Assembly (NCBI RefSeq): GCF_031457955.1
Contig: NZ_JAVDXN010000010.1
Location: 1-64,000 of the forward strand
Length of the DNA: 64,000 bases
Origin: Mixta sp031457955
GTDB taxonomy: Bacteria; Pseudomonadota; Gammaproteobacteria; Enterobacterales; Enterobacteriaceae
Direction of reading: 5' to 3'
The notes under the pieces were generated by a model that searched no databases, was not told the DNA's origin, and saw only the letters and a program-made list of their open reading frames with translations. Below, one piece after another: positions 43,277 to 52,638 of the stretch (its first letter is position 1; each line of letters opens with the position of its first letter). A program made the position numbers and the translations under genes.

Positions 43277-43807
43277 ATGAGTTTGAACCTGGTTCCTGCC
43301 GGTAAAGACCTGCCAGAAGATATCTATGTCGTTATCGAGATCCCGGCGAATGCCGATCCGATCAAATATGAAGTCGATAAAGAGTCTGGCGCGCTGTTTG
43401 TTGACCGCTTTATGTCAACGGCCATGTTCTATCCGTGCAACTACGGTTATATCAACCACACGCTGTCCCTGGACGGTGACCCGGTTGACGTTCTGGTGCC
43501 GACGCCGTATCCGCTGCAGCCGGGTTCAGTAATTCGCTGCCGTCCGGTTGGCGTACTGAAAATGACCGACGAATCGGGCGAAGATGCGAAGCTGGTTGCC
43601 GTACCGCACACCAAGCTTTCTAAAGAATACGATCACATTAAAGATGTGAACGATCTGCCGGAACTGCTGCGCGCCCAGATTACCCATTTCTTTGAGCACT
43701 ACAAAGATCTGGAAAAAGGCAAGTGGGTGAAAGTTGACGGTTGGGATAACGCAGAAGCGGCGAAAGAAGAGATCCGTACCTCTTTCGAACGTGCAGCGAA
43801 GAAGTAA
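43277..43807 (+). CDS. ppa: Inorganic pyrophosphatase
   Basis: Ppa hydrolyses pyrophosphate to drive biosynthesis. The 176 aa type I enzyme has the signature LDGDPVDVLV (metal Asp residues), the N-terminal IEIPANADPIKYEVDKESG and the C-terminal GKWVKVDGWDNAEAA. The ATG at 43277 (MSLNLVPAGKDLP) follows AAGCGAG and gives the E. coli length. Confidence 0.97.
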   Translation: MSLNLVPAGKDLPEDIYVVIEIPANADPIKYEVDKESGALFVDRFMSTAMFYPCNYGYINHTLSLDGDPVDVLVPTPYPLQPGSVIRCRPVGVLKMTDESGEDAKLVAVPHTKLSKEYDHIKDVNDLPELLRAQITHFFEHYKDLEKGKWVKVDGWDNAEAAKEEIRTSFERAAKK

Positions 43808-43845
43808 TGCCCATCGGGTGAGCGGTTTCTCACCATGATGACCAA

Positions 43846-43878
43846 AAAACACCGCCTCTAAAGGGCGGTGTTTTTTTT
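43846..43878 (+). terminator. ppa terminator
   Basis: ACACCGCC and GGGCGGTGT arms close a 5-6 nt loop and are followed by eight Ts; a textbook rho-independent terminator. Confidence 0.92.
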
Positions 43879-44067
43879 ATGGGCCGCGTTGAGCATCTCC
43901 TGGCGGCCAAAGGCCGTTTGCGCTCAATCTGACTGAGCCTGTCTCTGCTGACGGTTTTTTGACGGCATTAGCAGAATTTGATGATTAAATGGCCCTATTG
44001 TTGGGGCTGGAGCAGGACTAATTAAATTATTCTGATGCTTAATTCCTACTACAGGCAGTCGTTAACG

Positions 44068-44346
44068 ATGCCTTTGCAAGGAAGATTCACCCTTAACGAC
44101 GCAGATTATTCACCGTTAATGTTCTACGGAGTGGGAACGTTTATGGCTTTCTCTGGCCGCGGTGCTTATAAAAACCGGGGTGGCTGCGCAATAATTCCTA
44201 ACGAAGGGCCTATACCGCCGGGAAAATACTGGGTTGTTGATCGTCCGAGTGGCGGCGGTTTCGGATCATGGGCACATGCAGTAGTTAAAGATACATTTAA
44301 TAAAAATAAGGCCACCTCCAAAGGAGGTGGCCTTTTATTCACCTGA
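44068..44346 (+). pseudogene. Truncated DUF2778 (Tlde1-like T6SS effector) gene
   Basis: The 92 codons match only the N-terminal half of DUF2778 proteins: FTLNDADYSPLMFYGVGTFM, FSGRGAYKNRGGCAI, then NEGPIPPGKYWVVDRPSGGG. Full members run about 160 aa or more and end with a His/Ser-x-Gly-Cys L,D-transpeptidase-type site, as in Salmonella Tlde1. Here the homology stops after VVKDTFNK, and the last codons run through the terminator hairpin at 44308-44334. The catalytic half is gone, so this is most likely a deletion remnant. No immunity gene is seen next to it. A strong SD is missing, and the start at 44068 is chosen by homology. Confidence 0.72.
44308..44334. terminator. Terminator of ytfP and the DUF2778 remnant
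   Basis: AAGGCCACCTCC-AAA-GGAGGTGGCCTT is a perfect 12 bp stem with flanking A and T runs, so it works in both directions. It sits inside the open frame of the truncated gene. Confidence 0.88.
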
Positions 44347-44691
44347 TGACGCCTCATCCCGTTGCAGCCAGTCGCCGCTGGGGATATGAGTCAATCCTGC
44401 TACCGAACGTTGATAAACATACAGCCAGGCGCTGCCGTACGGCGTCTGAATCAGCTGGCGTTTATACTCCCCGCCGCGGGTTCGAAGCGCGTCCAACTCA
44501 CCTAACGTACTGGCATCAATCCGATAAACTTCACCATACACGGAGCCTTCACCCGGCACGACGCCCGGGTAAAGGCCTATGTTGTAAAGATCGTAGCCGA
44601 CGATCTGATGATCGCCGAGCCACTGCGCGTTAGTCATCCAGTGACTGTTTCCCTGTTTGCGCCGTAAACTGCCATAGACAATTATTCGCAT
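44335..44691 (-). CDS. ytfP: Gamma-glutamylcyclotransferase-fold protein YtfP
   Basis: This 118 aa GGCT-fold protein has the family motif RIIVYGSLRRKQGNSHWM, with the pocket YGSL, and LGELDALRTRGGEYKRQ, holding the candidate catalytic Glu. Its enzymatic role is not established. It follows tamB by 2 nt, so it is the third gene of tamA-tamB-ytfP, the E. coli order. Confidence 0.92.
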   Translation of the reverse strand: MRIIVYGSLRRKQGNSHWMTNAQWLGDHQIVGYDLYNIGLYPGVVPGEGSVYGEVYRIDASTLGELDALRTRGGEYKRQLIQTPYGSAWLYVYQRSVAGLTHIPSGDWLQRDEASSGE

Positions 44692-44693
44692 TG

Positions 44694-47600
44694 CTAAAAC
44701 TCAAACTGATAGAGCAAATCGAGTGCCTGGTCAACGCCGGACACCGCTTCTAAATAAAGCTTAGGCATCAGGCGATAACGCAACGTTAACGTCGCCAGTG
44801 AATCGAAGATACCTACACCATATTTTACTTGTAGACCCGGCAGCACATAACCGCTGACCTGCACCTGCTGGCTATCGCCAACACCGGCGGTGTCAAGGGC
44901 CAGATTGCTAACGCCAAAGGTCTCGCCGATTTTACCCACAATTTGACCACTTTGCGCAACCCCTAAACCAACAAGGGCAGAAGTCAGTGCGTTACTGTCG
45001 CCGTCAGCGTCCAGTCCCTGCCCGCGCAACAGGTAAGAGAGCGCCTCCTGCTGCGACATCGCCGGATCGGAGAAAATTTCCGCTTTCGGCTCGTCCGCCA
45101 GCCCGGTGACGCGCAACCCGGCGGTGACATCATCTTCGGTCGCTTCCGGATTACGAATCGCTTCCAGATTGATATAAGGCTGATCCGGCGGACCGGCGAA
45201 CTGCAGCTCGCCTTTACGCACCAGCAGATCCTGCCCGTAGGCATGGAAGCGGCCGGACGGAATATTGATCTGACCATTCAGCCCCAGGCCGCGCTTATCC
45301 TGTACCAGCTTGAGATCGCCGTTCAGCTTCGCCTTCAGGCCAAAGGCGCTGAGGCGCACATCATCGCCGACATGAATAATCAGGTTGCTGTTGATTGGGA
45401 TAGCCGCCGTTTGCGGCGCGATCGGTTGCAGGTTTTCATCCAGCAGCACCTCGTCAGAAGAGACGCCAGCCGCGCTCTCAGGCACTTCCTGAACCGTAAT
45501 CCGCGCCCATGGCACATCCACCTTACCATCCAGCGTAAAGGCAGCGGGCGAAGCATCGAATGTCAGATCGGGCGAGACATCCATCCGCACCATCGGCGGA
45601 ACGGTGACGCGTACGCGATCGCCGCGAGCGGCAATATGCGCGCGCCAGTTATCCAGCTGGCTCCAGTCGGCGTTGCCATCAAGGTTAATCTGCCCGCGTG
45701 CAGTTTGGATCAGGCCTTCCAGCGTTGAGCTCATGCCGTTAAACACCATGCTCAGGTTGGCGCTGGTGAGGTCAACCGGCATAAAGCTGCCTTCCACATC
45801 GACATTACGCAAACCCAACTGACCATAAACCAACGGCTTTTGCAGATCCCCACCAAGACGCAGGTTGCTGTTAAGCATTCCGGCGACCTGCTCGCCGCGC
45901 ATTAGCGCCGGGTTGAGCAGCGCCAGCGACAGGTTGTTGATGTTGATATTACCGGAGAGCGTGCGCCGGTTTTGCGGATCGCTTACCTGTACCTTACCGT
46001 CAAACTGCCCGTTATTGGCAATGCGCAGCAGCCACTCCAGCTGCGCCTGGCCGTCGCGCAGGGCGGCATTGAGGTTCAGGGTATCGAAGGCGATGGGCAG
46101 CGCGTTGCCCTGCACATCCTGGGTAACCTTAACGCCATTGCCTTTCAGCGCTACTCGTCCGGTAGGCAGCGCGCCGTCGCTGTGCCAGCTCACATCGGCA
46201 TCGCCGTTGAATACGCCCACCAGCTGCGTCTCTGCTGGCAGGAAAGGCTTGATCATTGCCAGATCGAAGCGATTTAGCGTTACGCGCGCATGGCCGTCCG
46301 GCCCCGCCTCAATCGGCTGCGGCACGCACAGCTGCGCATTCGGATTGCGCCAGCAGTGCGCGCCAATGGTCGCGGTTTGTTGCGCGTTGTGATAATCGAT
46401 AGCGATGGCGCGGGTTAAACGCCATTCACCGACCGGCGTATCGAAGAAGGTGTTATTCAGCGTGCCCTGCCAGCGCTGCTGCTGGCGATCGAAACTGCCG
46501 TTTAATGCCAGCTGGCCGGAGACCGGATCGCCGTTAACATTAAGCTTCAGCTGGTGTTTCTGCTCGTTGCCGTCGGCATTGAGCGTCAGCTGATTAATCG
46601 CCAGCGCCGCCTGCTTCAGACGATCAACCCGCAGCTGTAGCTTACCGGCGACCTGGTCGCTGGATTTCACGTCGCCATCCAGCCGTACGCGCGCGATGGT
46701 CAGCTCCTGCCAGCGCAGGTTAGTGGCGGTGACATCAGCCAGCAGCTGCGGCGCCTGTAGCGTGCCACGCGCTTTGATGGTGCCTTTCGCCACGCCGCCA
46801 AGGCCGGGCAGCGCATTATCCAGATGCGGCGCATCAATGTTGGCGTCCAGGTTAAGCGCATCGCCCAGCTCACCTTTCAGATCAACATTGTTGCGCCCCA
46901 GCACCAGCTTAATGCCGGGAATATTCCACTGATTGTAGCTGTTGCCATACAGCGTGCCCTGTGCGGAAACCGCATTCTGCCTTACCTTGCCGCGTAACTG
47001 CAGCTCCGGTACGCGCATCTGCCAGCTGCCGCCGTACAGGCTGCCGCGCGTGGTGATTTTACCCTCCAGCGTGGCGGGCCAGTCGGGATAGTCCCGCGCG
47101 GTGTTGATGCCGTTCAGCGTCAGTTCGCTGCGCCAGCTAATCGCCTTGCTCCAGTCCACCAGCCCGCTGAGATCGGCATGGCCCTGCAACGCTGATAAAC
47201 GCAGTTTATCGAGGCTGAACTGTTCAACGTTGCCCTTGCCATCCAGCGCCAGATCGGCAGGCGGAATCGCCTCCCCTTTCAACGCGGTACGCAGCGACAT
47301 CACATAGTCGGTGGCCTTGCCGCTGAAGCTGAAATCCAGGTTATCTGCCTGATATTGCGTTGCGCCGCTTAGCGGCCAGCGCAGCTGCGGGCTGGTCAGT
47401 TTTAACTGTAACGGCAGGCCAACGGTAGCCAGCTCGGTTTGTCCGCTGAGCTGCGCATTGAGCGGGCCGGAGAGATTAACGCTCAGCTGTAACTGCTGAC
47501 GCATGGCACCGCCAAGCGTCATTTTGATCTTCTCGCCCTTCAGCGGCTCGACGTTTAACGCGCCGTTCAGATTAAGGTCTACCGGCCAGTCGCCGGCCAG

Positions 47601-48464
47601 CTGCGCCTGCCCGCTGGCGTTAAGCTGCCCCTGCGGCGAATCGATATCCAGCGTTTGCAGCTGTAACAGGCGATCCTGCGTTTTTGCCTTGAGCAGCAAC
47701 CGGTTTATCGCCAGATCGGTATCGCCGGTGATGCGTAGCTGCTCGCCGACGATCTCCTGCACCTCAATATCCAGCGGCAGACGGAAATCGGGCATCGCGG
47801 GCAGCAGCGGCTGTTCGAACATCGCCTTCAGCGTTTCGCCCAGCGGCTTCTCTTGCGGCTGCGGCTGCTGAACCTTCGGCTGCACCACCTGTTCATCGGC
47901 AACCTGCGCCGCCTTCGGCAGCGCGATCAGCAGGCTTTGAATACGCGTTGGGGTTAGGGTAAGCGCCCGCTCCTGCCAGTGCAGACCGGTGGAGAAATCG
48001 AGCAGGGAAACCGCCGTATTATCAATTTTGAGATTGATATTGTGCAGGCTGAGATGACGCAGCGTAATCGGATATGGCGTGCTGATTTCCCCGCTGCCGC
48101 TCTCTTCTTCCGGCGGCGGCGCGCTGGCAGGCGTCATTTCGCTGCTGTCGACCACCACGTTAAGATCTTTCAGCCCCAGGTCGTTCACGCAGAACGCGGA
48201 ATTTTTCAGGCAGCCCAGCTGCACCGCCAGATGAAACTCACCGGCGTTTACCGTGACGCCAGGCATTTCATACTTCACGCCTTTTAGCGTCAGATTACGC
48301 CAGCCGCCGTCCACCTGCTGGATAGATAGCCCCGGCACCCAGCGCGCAGCGCCGTTCAACAACAGATGCAGGCCGGGCGTGGTGCCAACCAGCAGCAACA
48401 GGCCGCCCAACAGCACCGCTAAAAAGATCAAAATGCCAATCAGGACCTTTTTCCATAGCTTCAT
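44694..48464 (-). CDS. tamB: Translocation and assembly module subunit TamB
   Basis: TamB spans the periplasm from an inner-membrane anchor to TamA and is linked to autotransporter assembly and to anterograde phospholipid transport. The 1256 aa protein has a single N-terminal anchor (about 7-27), a long AsmA-like beta-helical groove, and the conserved DUF490/TamB C-terminal domain (about 920-1256) ending YLEAVSGVDQALDLLYQFEF. A Pro/Gln-rich loop at about 200-212 is a local insertion. Its ATG overlaps the tamA stop (ATGA). Confidence 0.96.
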   Translation of the reverse strand: MKLWKKVLIGILIFLAVLLGGLLLLVGTTPGLHLLLNGAARWVPGLSIQQVDGGWRNLTLKGVKYEMPGVTVNAGEFHLAVQLGCLKNSAFCVNDLGLKDLNVVVDSSEMTPASAPPPEEESGSGEISTPYPITLRHLSLHNINLKIDNTAVSLLDFSTGLHWQERALTLTPTRIQSLLIALPKAAQVADEQVVQPKVQQPQPQEKPLGETLKAMFEQPLLPAMPDFRLPLDIEVQEIVGEQLRITGDTDLAINRLLLKAKTQDRLLQLQTLDIDSPQGQLNASGQAQLAGDWPVDLNLNGALNVEPLKGEKIKMTLGGAMRQQLQLSVNLSGPLNAQLSGQTELATVGLPLQLKLTSPQLRWPLSGATQYQADNLDFSFSGKATDYVMSLRTALKGEAIPPADLALDGKGNVEQFSLDKLRLSALQGHADLSGLVDWSKAISWRSELTLNGINTARDYPDWPATLEGKITTRGSLYGGSWQMRVPELQLRGKVRQNAVSAQGTLYGNSYNQWNIPGIKLVLGRNNVDLKGELGDALNLDANIDAPHLDNALPGLGGVAKGTIKARGTLQAPQLLADVTATNLRWQELTIARVRLDGDVKSSDQVAGKLQLRVDRLKQAALAINQLTLNADGNEQKHQLKLNVNGDPVSGQLALNGSFDRQQQRWQGTLNNTFFDTPVGEWRLTRAIAIDYHNAQQTATIGAHCWRNPNAQLCVPQPIEAGPDGHARVTLNRFDLAMIKPFLPAETQLVGVFNGDADVSWHSDGALPTGRVALKGNGVKVTQDVQGNALPIAFDTLNLNAALRDGQAQLEWLLRIANNGQFDGKVQVSDPQNRRTLSGNININNLSLALLNPALMRGEQVAGMLNSNLRLGGDLQKPLVYGQLGLRNVDVEGSFMPVDLTSANLSMVFNGMSSTLEGLIQTARGQINLDGNADWSQLDNWRAHIAARGDRVRVTVPPMVRMDVSPDLTFDASPAAFTLDGKVDVPWARITVQEVPESAAGVSSDEVLLDENLQPIAPQTAAIPINSNLIIHVGDDVRLSAFGLKAKLNGDLKLVQDKRGLGLNGQINIPSGRFHAYGQDLLVRKGELQFAGPPDQPYINLEAIRNPEATEDDVTAGLRVTGLADEPKAEIFSDPAMSQQEALSYLLRGQGLDADGDSNALTSALVGLGVAQSGQIVGKIGETFGVSNLALDTAGVGDSQQVQVSGYVLPGLQVKYGVGIFDSLATLTLRYRLMPKLYLEAVSGVDQALDLLYQFEF

Positions 48465-50200
48465 AATTCAGGCCCCAGTCCGATGTAAAACTGCAATCCG
48501 TGTTCCTCTTTATCGCCAATCGGCCGCGCCAGATCGAACTTAATGGGTCCGACCGGTGAAGCCCAACGTACGCCGATACCGGCGCCGGTTTTAAAGTTGC
48601 TTTGCTTGATATCATTCACCGCTTCGCCGGAATCCACGAATACCGCGCCCCACCACTTGCCGGTCACGTTGTATTGATACTCCAGCGAGCCGGTCGCCAG
48701 TTTCGACGCACCGGTGAGTTTGTCGTCATCATCGCGCGGCGAGATGCCTTTATATTTGTAACCGCGAATGCTGCGATCGCCACCGGCGAAAAAGCGCAGA
48801 TCCGGCGGGACTTTTTCAAAGTCGTTGGTTTCAATCCAGCCGAGGTTGCCGCGCACCACAAAGCGATGCCGATCCGCCAGCGTGCGGATCCAGACGTTTT
48901 GCGCCTGTAACACCAGGAAATCGACATCCGAACCCCAGGTGGTATCAGAAATATCTACCGAATAGCGTTGCGAGTCGCCCCAGGTGGGCATTAACCCGCC
49001 GCGCGAGCGGGTACGGTTAACGCTGACGCCAGGATAGATCAGCATAGTGGTATTGGTTACGTTCGCCTGGGTAAAGTGATCCAGGCTCCAGCGCAGGTTA
49101 ATGGCTTTCTGCCAGCCGGAGCTGTTATCCCAGTAGCGCGACAGCGCCAGCGTGGTGGAATCCGCTTTGGTATCGTTCAGATCGGTACGTTTCAGGCCGC
49201 CCTGAATCAAATAATATTGTTCCAGCGGATTTTTCAGCAGCGGCACCTTATAGCTAAAATCAAGCTGCTGCTCCGGGGCGGAGATGTTGGCGCTGGTAGC
49301 CAGACTGTGCCCGCGCGAGTTCACCCACGGCTTACGCCAGGTGGTTTTCAGACGCGGCCCGACATCGGTTGAGTAGCCGATCCCGGTTTCGATAGTATTT
49401 TCAGTGCGCGGCGAAACCACGCCGCTCAGCGGCAGAATTTTATCCGGCGTGGTTTTATCAAATTCCGGCGCGACCACCACTGAATTAAACCAGCCGGTCG
49501 CTGATAAGCGTCGGTTTAGCTCGGCCAGGTCGCGCGAGCTGTAATAATCGCCCTCGTGGAACGGCACCAGGTTTTGCAGATATTCATCGCGAATCTGCGA
49601 GCCTTCAAAGGTGACGTCGCCAAAGCGATAGCGTTTACCGCTGTCATAATCGAGATCCCAGAACGCTTCACGTCGCTTAACGGAGACGCCCAACTGACTT
49701 TTCTTAAAGTCGCCGTCAAAATAGCCGTTGCGCAGCGCCAGGTTGGTAAAGCCCTTTTTAAAGCTTTCATATTTACCATGGTTAAGAATGGTGCCGTTTT
49801 CAGGCCGCCCCTCTTTTACCCACTGCTGATACTCTGCGTCATTACGCGCATCGCCGCGCAGAATAATCGTGCTGCCAGCAATTTTTACCGGCTCGCCTGC
49901 TGAAACGCGCGCAATCAGTACCGGCCTGCCGCCGTTTGCCGGTGCGGGACGGCTTTCAAAATCGATATCGGGTTCGTAATAACCCAGCGCGTGCAGCCCC
50001 TCTTCGATAGCGGTTTTAACGCGCGCGCGGAAACGACCGTCGGCGGTGACTTCGTCGGTATCGATCGTAGAGAGCCGCGCCCTGACGTTTTTTTGTAGAT
50101 CCCCGGTTAACCCTTCAAGCTGTAAGCGAAGGCTTGCGGCCTGCGCGCCAGGCGCGGCCACCAGCAAACAAGCAATACAATAGAGATGAAATCGTGGCAC
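48461..50200 (-). CDS. tamA: Outer-membrane Omp85-family protein TamA
   Basis: TamA is the outer-membrane partner of TamB. The 579 aa protein has a signal peptide ending GAQA-AS, three POTRA domains (about 24-270) and a 16-strand barrel with the Omp85 motif FFAGGDRSIRGYKYKG, ending FYIGLGPEL. I chose the GTG at 50200 because CAGGAG precedes it by 5 nt and it aligns with E. coli; the frame is open for 37 more codons without a signal sequence. Unlike E. coli, no msrA lies next to it. Confidence 0.95.
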   Translation of the reverse strand: MPRFHLYCIACLLVAAPGAQAASLRLQLEGLTGDLQKNVRARLSTIDTDEVTADGRFRARVKTAIEEGLHALGYYEPDIDFESRPAPANGGRPVLIARVSAGEPVKIAGSTIILRGDARNDAEYQQWVKEGRPENGTILNHGKYESFKKGFTNLALRNGYFDGDFKKSQLGVSVKRREAFWDLDYDSGKRYRFGDVTFEGSQIRDEYLQNLVPFHEGDYYSSRDLAELNRRLSATGWFNSVVVAPEFDKTTPDKILPLSGVVSPRTENTIETGIGYSTDVGPRLKTTWRKPWVNSRGHSLATSANISAPEQQLDFSYKVPLLKNPLEQYYLIQGGLKRTDLNDTKADSTTLALSRYWDNSSGWQKAINLRWSLDHFTQANVTNTTMLIYPGVSVNRTRSRGGLMPTWGDSQRYSVDISDTTWGSDVDFLVLQAQNVWIRTLADRHRFVVRGNLGWIETNDFEKVPPDLRFFAGGDRSIRGYKYKGISPRDDDDKLTGASKLATGSLEYQYNVTGKWWGAVFVDSGEAVNDIKQSNFKTGAGIGVRWASPVGPIKFDLARPIGDKEEHGLQFYIGLGPEL

Positions 50201-50705
50201 GCTTACTCCTGTTAATGTTGCCGAATCCCCCCTTTTCCCGGGGATAAATAACATCGCGAACCAACAGGCGCTAATGGCGACGTCGAGTTTGGTTAACAGC
50301 ATAGCTTTCATCCTGCCGTTGCGGCTATGCGTTCGACAGATAAAAAAGTGAAGTTAAAGCAAATTTGGCCGTTATTGTCGATAAAGCCGCGCTGCGTTAC
50401 AACCAACAATGCTGATTCCGTGCGCGATGACGGTGCATATTACTGTTTTTCCGCGCGGTAAATGTCCGTCTATTTATTAAACAAGCGGGCGCAGTAACAG
50501 CGCTGGCGGGCTGAGCAGAGCTACTGCTATAATCTCAGCGGTCGCTTCTGCGGCTATTATCATCCCTTTCTGCCCCGACCTGCGTGTCGAACCGGCGCAG
50601 ACATTTTTGGCACGGATAGCTCAGCATAACGGAAAGTCGCAGTGATGCCGCATCGCGCGTTGCCCAGGCCAAAAATGACAAGTATCAAAAACCAACGGAA
50701 TCTTT
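50201..50705. other. tamA-ytfL intergenic region lacking msrA
   Basis: 505 bp between the divergent tamA and ytfL. In E. coli msrA lies here. No frame in this stretch encodes the MsrA GCFWG motif, so the gene is absent rather than merely broken. The DNA contains possible promoters but I saw no strong palindrome or RNA gene. Confidence 0.55.
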
Positions 50706-52028
50706 ATGTTAGATAGCTTGCTTGTCATACTCGTGTTGATTGCAATCAGCGCCTTCTTTTCTTTGTCAGAAATCTCGCTGGCCGCCGCGCGTAAAATTAA
50801 ACTCAAACTGCTGGCCGATGATGGCAATATCAACGCGCAGCGCGTGTTGAAAATGCAGGAAACGCCAGGGATGTTTTTTACCGTGGTGCAAATTGGCCTG
50901 AACGCCGTCGCCATTCTTGGCGGTATCGTCGGCGACTCTGCTTTCTCTCCCTCATTTAAAACGCTGTTCGATGGCCTGGTTTCGCCTGAGCTGGCGGAGC
51001 AGCTGAGCTTTATCTGTTCTTTCACCCTGGTGACCAGCCTGTTTATTCTGTTTGCCGACCTGACGCCAAAACGTATCGGGATGATCTCGCCGGAAGCGAT
51101 CGCGCTACGCATTATTAATCCGATGCGCTTCTGCCTGCTGCTGTTCCGCCCGATGGTCTGGTTCTTTAACGGCATGGCAAATATGATTTTCCGCCTGTTT
51201 AAAATCCCGATGGTGCGTAAAGACGATATCACCTCTGATGATATTTATGCGGTGGTGGAGGCGGGTGCGCTGGCGGGCGTGCTGCGCAAGCAGGAGCATG
51301 AACTGATTGAGAATGTGTTCGAGCTGGAATCACGTACGGTGCCCTCTTCGATGACCTCGCGTGAAAACATTATCTGGTTCGATCTGCATGAAGAAGAGAG
51401 CAGCCTGAAAGAGAAGATTGCGCTGCATCCGCACTCAAAGTTTTTGGTCTGTAATGGCGATATTGACCATATCGTCGGCTACGTCGATTCAAAAGAGCTG
51501 CTGCTGCGCGTGCTGGGTAATCAGAGCATGGCGCTGAACAGCGGTTTGCAGATTCGCTCGGCGCTGATTGTGCCGGATACCCTGACGCTTTCCGAGGCGC
51601 TGGAAAGCTTCAAAACCGCCGGGGAAGATTTCGCGGTGATCATGAACGAATATGCGCTGGTGGTCGGTATTATTACGCTGAACGACGTGATGACCACGCT
51701 GATGGGCGACCTGGTCGGCCAGGGGCTGGAAGAGCAGATCGTTGCGCGTGATGAAAACTCATGGCTGGTAGAGGGCGGCACGCCTATTGATGACGTGATG
51801 CGCGTGTTGGATATTAATGAGTTCCCGCAGTCCGGCAATTATGAAACCATCGGCGGTTTTATGATGTATATGCTGCGCAAAATTCCAAAACGTACCGATT
51901 TTGTTAAGTTCGCGGGCTATAAGTTCGAAGTGGTCGATATTGACAGTTATCGCATCGATCAGCTGTTGGTTACGCGTATTGATGAGCGCCCGGCAAGCCT
52001 GACGATAAGTAAAGAAGTGGAAGAGTAA
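50706..52028 (+). CDS. ytfL: UPF0053/CorC-type inner-membrane protein YtfL
   Basis: This is a 440 aa hemolysin-C-like protein of the DUF21-CBS-CorC layout: DUF21 membrane domain (about 1-195, with ISAFFSLSEISLAAARKIKL), two CBS domains (about 215-340) and a C-terminal CorC/HlyC domain (about 350-435). Homologues affect cation or polyamine tolerance; YtfL has been linked to putrescine or cadaverine export in E. coli. The SD is weak. A terminator shared with ytfK follows. Confidence 0.93.
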   Translation: MLDSLLVILVLIAISAFFSLSEISLAAARKIKLKLLADDGNINAQRVLKMQETPGMFFTVVQIGLNAVAILGGIVGDSAFSPSFKTLFDGLVSPELAEQLSFICSFTLVTSLFILFADLTPKRIGMISPEAIALRIINPMRFCLLLFRPMVWFFNGMANMIFRLFKIPMVRKDDITSDDIYAVVEAGALAGVLRKQEHELIENVFELESRTVPSSMTSRENIIWFDLHEEESSLKEKIALHPHSKFLVCNGDIDHIVGYVDSKELLLRVLGNQSMALNSGLQIRSALIVPDTLTLSEALESFKTAGEDFAVIMNEYALVVGIITLNDVMTTLMGDLVGQGLEEQIVARDENSWLVEGGTPIDDVMRVLDINEFPQSGNYETIGGFMMYMLRKIPKRTDFVKFAGYKFEVVDIDSYRIDQLLVTRIDERPASLTISKEVEE

Positions 52029-52083
52029 GAAAGGCTGCATATCGGGTCTGGCGGTTTAGCTGATTGCCGCCGCCAGACAGCAC

Positions 52084-52106
52084 AAGGGCGCGTTAATCGC
52101 GCCCTT
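52084..52106. terminator. Bidirectional terminator, ytfL/ytfK
   Basis: AAGGGCGCG-TTAAT-CGCGCCCTT is a perfect 9 bp stem with a TTTT tail, between convergent ytfL and ytfK. Confidence 0.88.
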
Positions 52107-52111
52107 TTCGT

Positions 52112-52318
52112 TTACTGATATTCGGCCTGCAGTCGAAGCACCTGGCGGTTCACTTCCGACATCACGCTAAAATGCTGTTTATCCTTAACGCGCGGCACGA
52201 GGATTTTGCCTTTATCGAACTCGAACGCGCCGACATCCTTGATATAAATCCTTCCTTTAAACAGTGTTTTAACGTATTTCGCGATCTGGAAAGGATTGTA
52301 ACGCTGAAAAATTTTCAT
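52112..52318 (-). CDS. ytfK: SpoT-activating small protein YtfK
   Basis: YtfK is a 68 aa DUF1107 protein that in E. coli binds SpoT and promotes (p)ppGpp accumulation under phosphate or fatty-acid starvation. The sequence MKIFQRYNPFQIAKYVKTLF and the end VNRQVLRLQAEYQ match it closely. In E. coli it is PhoB-linked; I did not identify a clear pho box upstream. Confidence 0.93.
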   Translation of the reverse strand: MKIFQRYNPFQIAKYVKTLFKGRIYIKDVGAFEFDKGKILVPRVKDKQHFSVMSEVNRQVLRLQAEYQ

Positions 52319-52638
52319 CTTGCTTTAAACTCCTAAAAATTAATACGCTTCGCCGTTGCCAAAATCGGTACGAGCTCATGAAGCGCAAAGTGCCGATAGA
52401 ACTATAGAACATCGTCCGTTTCCTGTGTTCCTAAAATTAATCTTTTTTACTGATTTTACAGATCATTACAGGACACTCTGTTAATACCCTCATATAAGAC
52501 AGTATAAACCTACTGCCAAAACGAATTTGTGCAGTCTACCGCAAAGCTGGCAGGTCAATGAGACAGCAGCATAATGGCTGCTTATTATTGCAAAAACATG
52601 ACCGGGTGGTCTGATCAGCTGCTGATGTGGAGAAAATA
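52319..52638. other. ytfK-ytfJ intergenic region
   Basis: A 320 bp AT-rich region between the divergent ytfK and ytfJ. It must hold both promoters. No gene, repeat or strong hairpin is visible. Confidence 0.4.

Noticed and set aside
50312..50705. Degraded msrA or small RNA between tamA and ytfL
   Set aside because: No MsrA motif was found in any frame, and there is no terminator-type hairpin to support an RNA gene.
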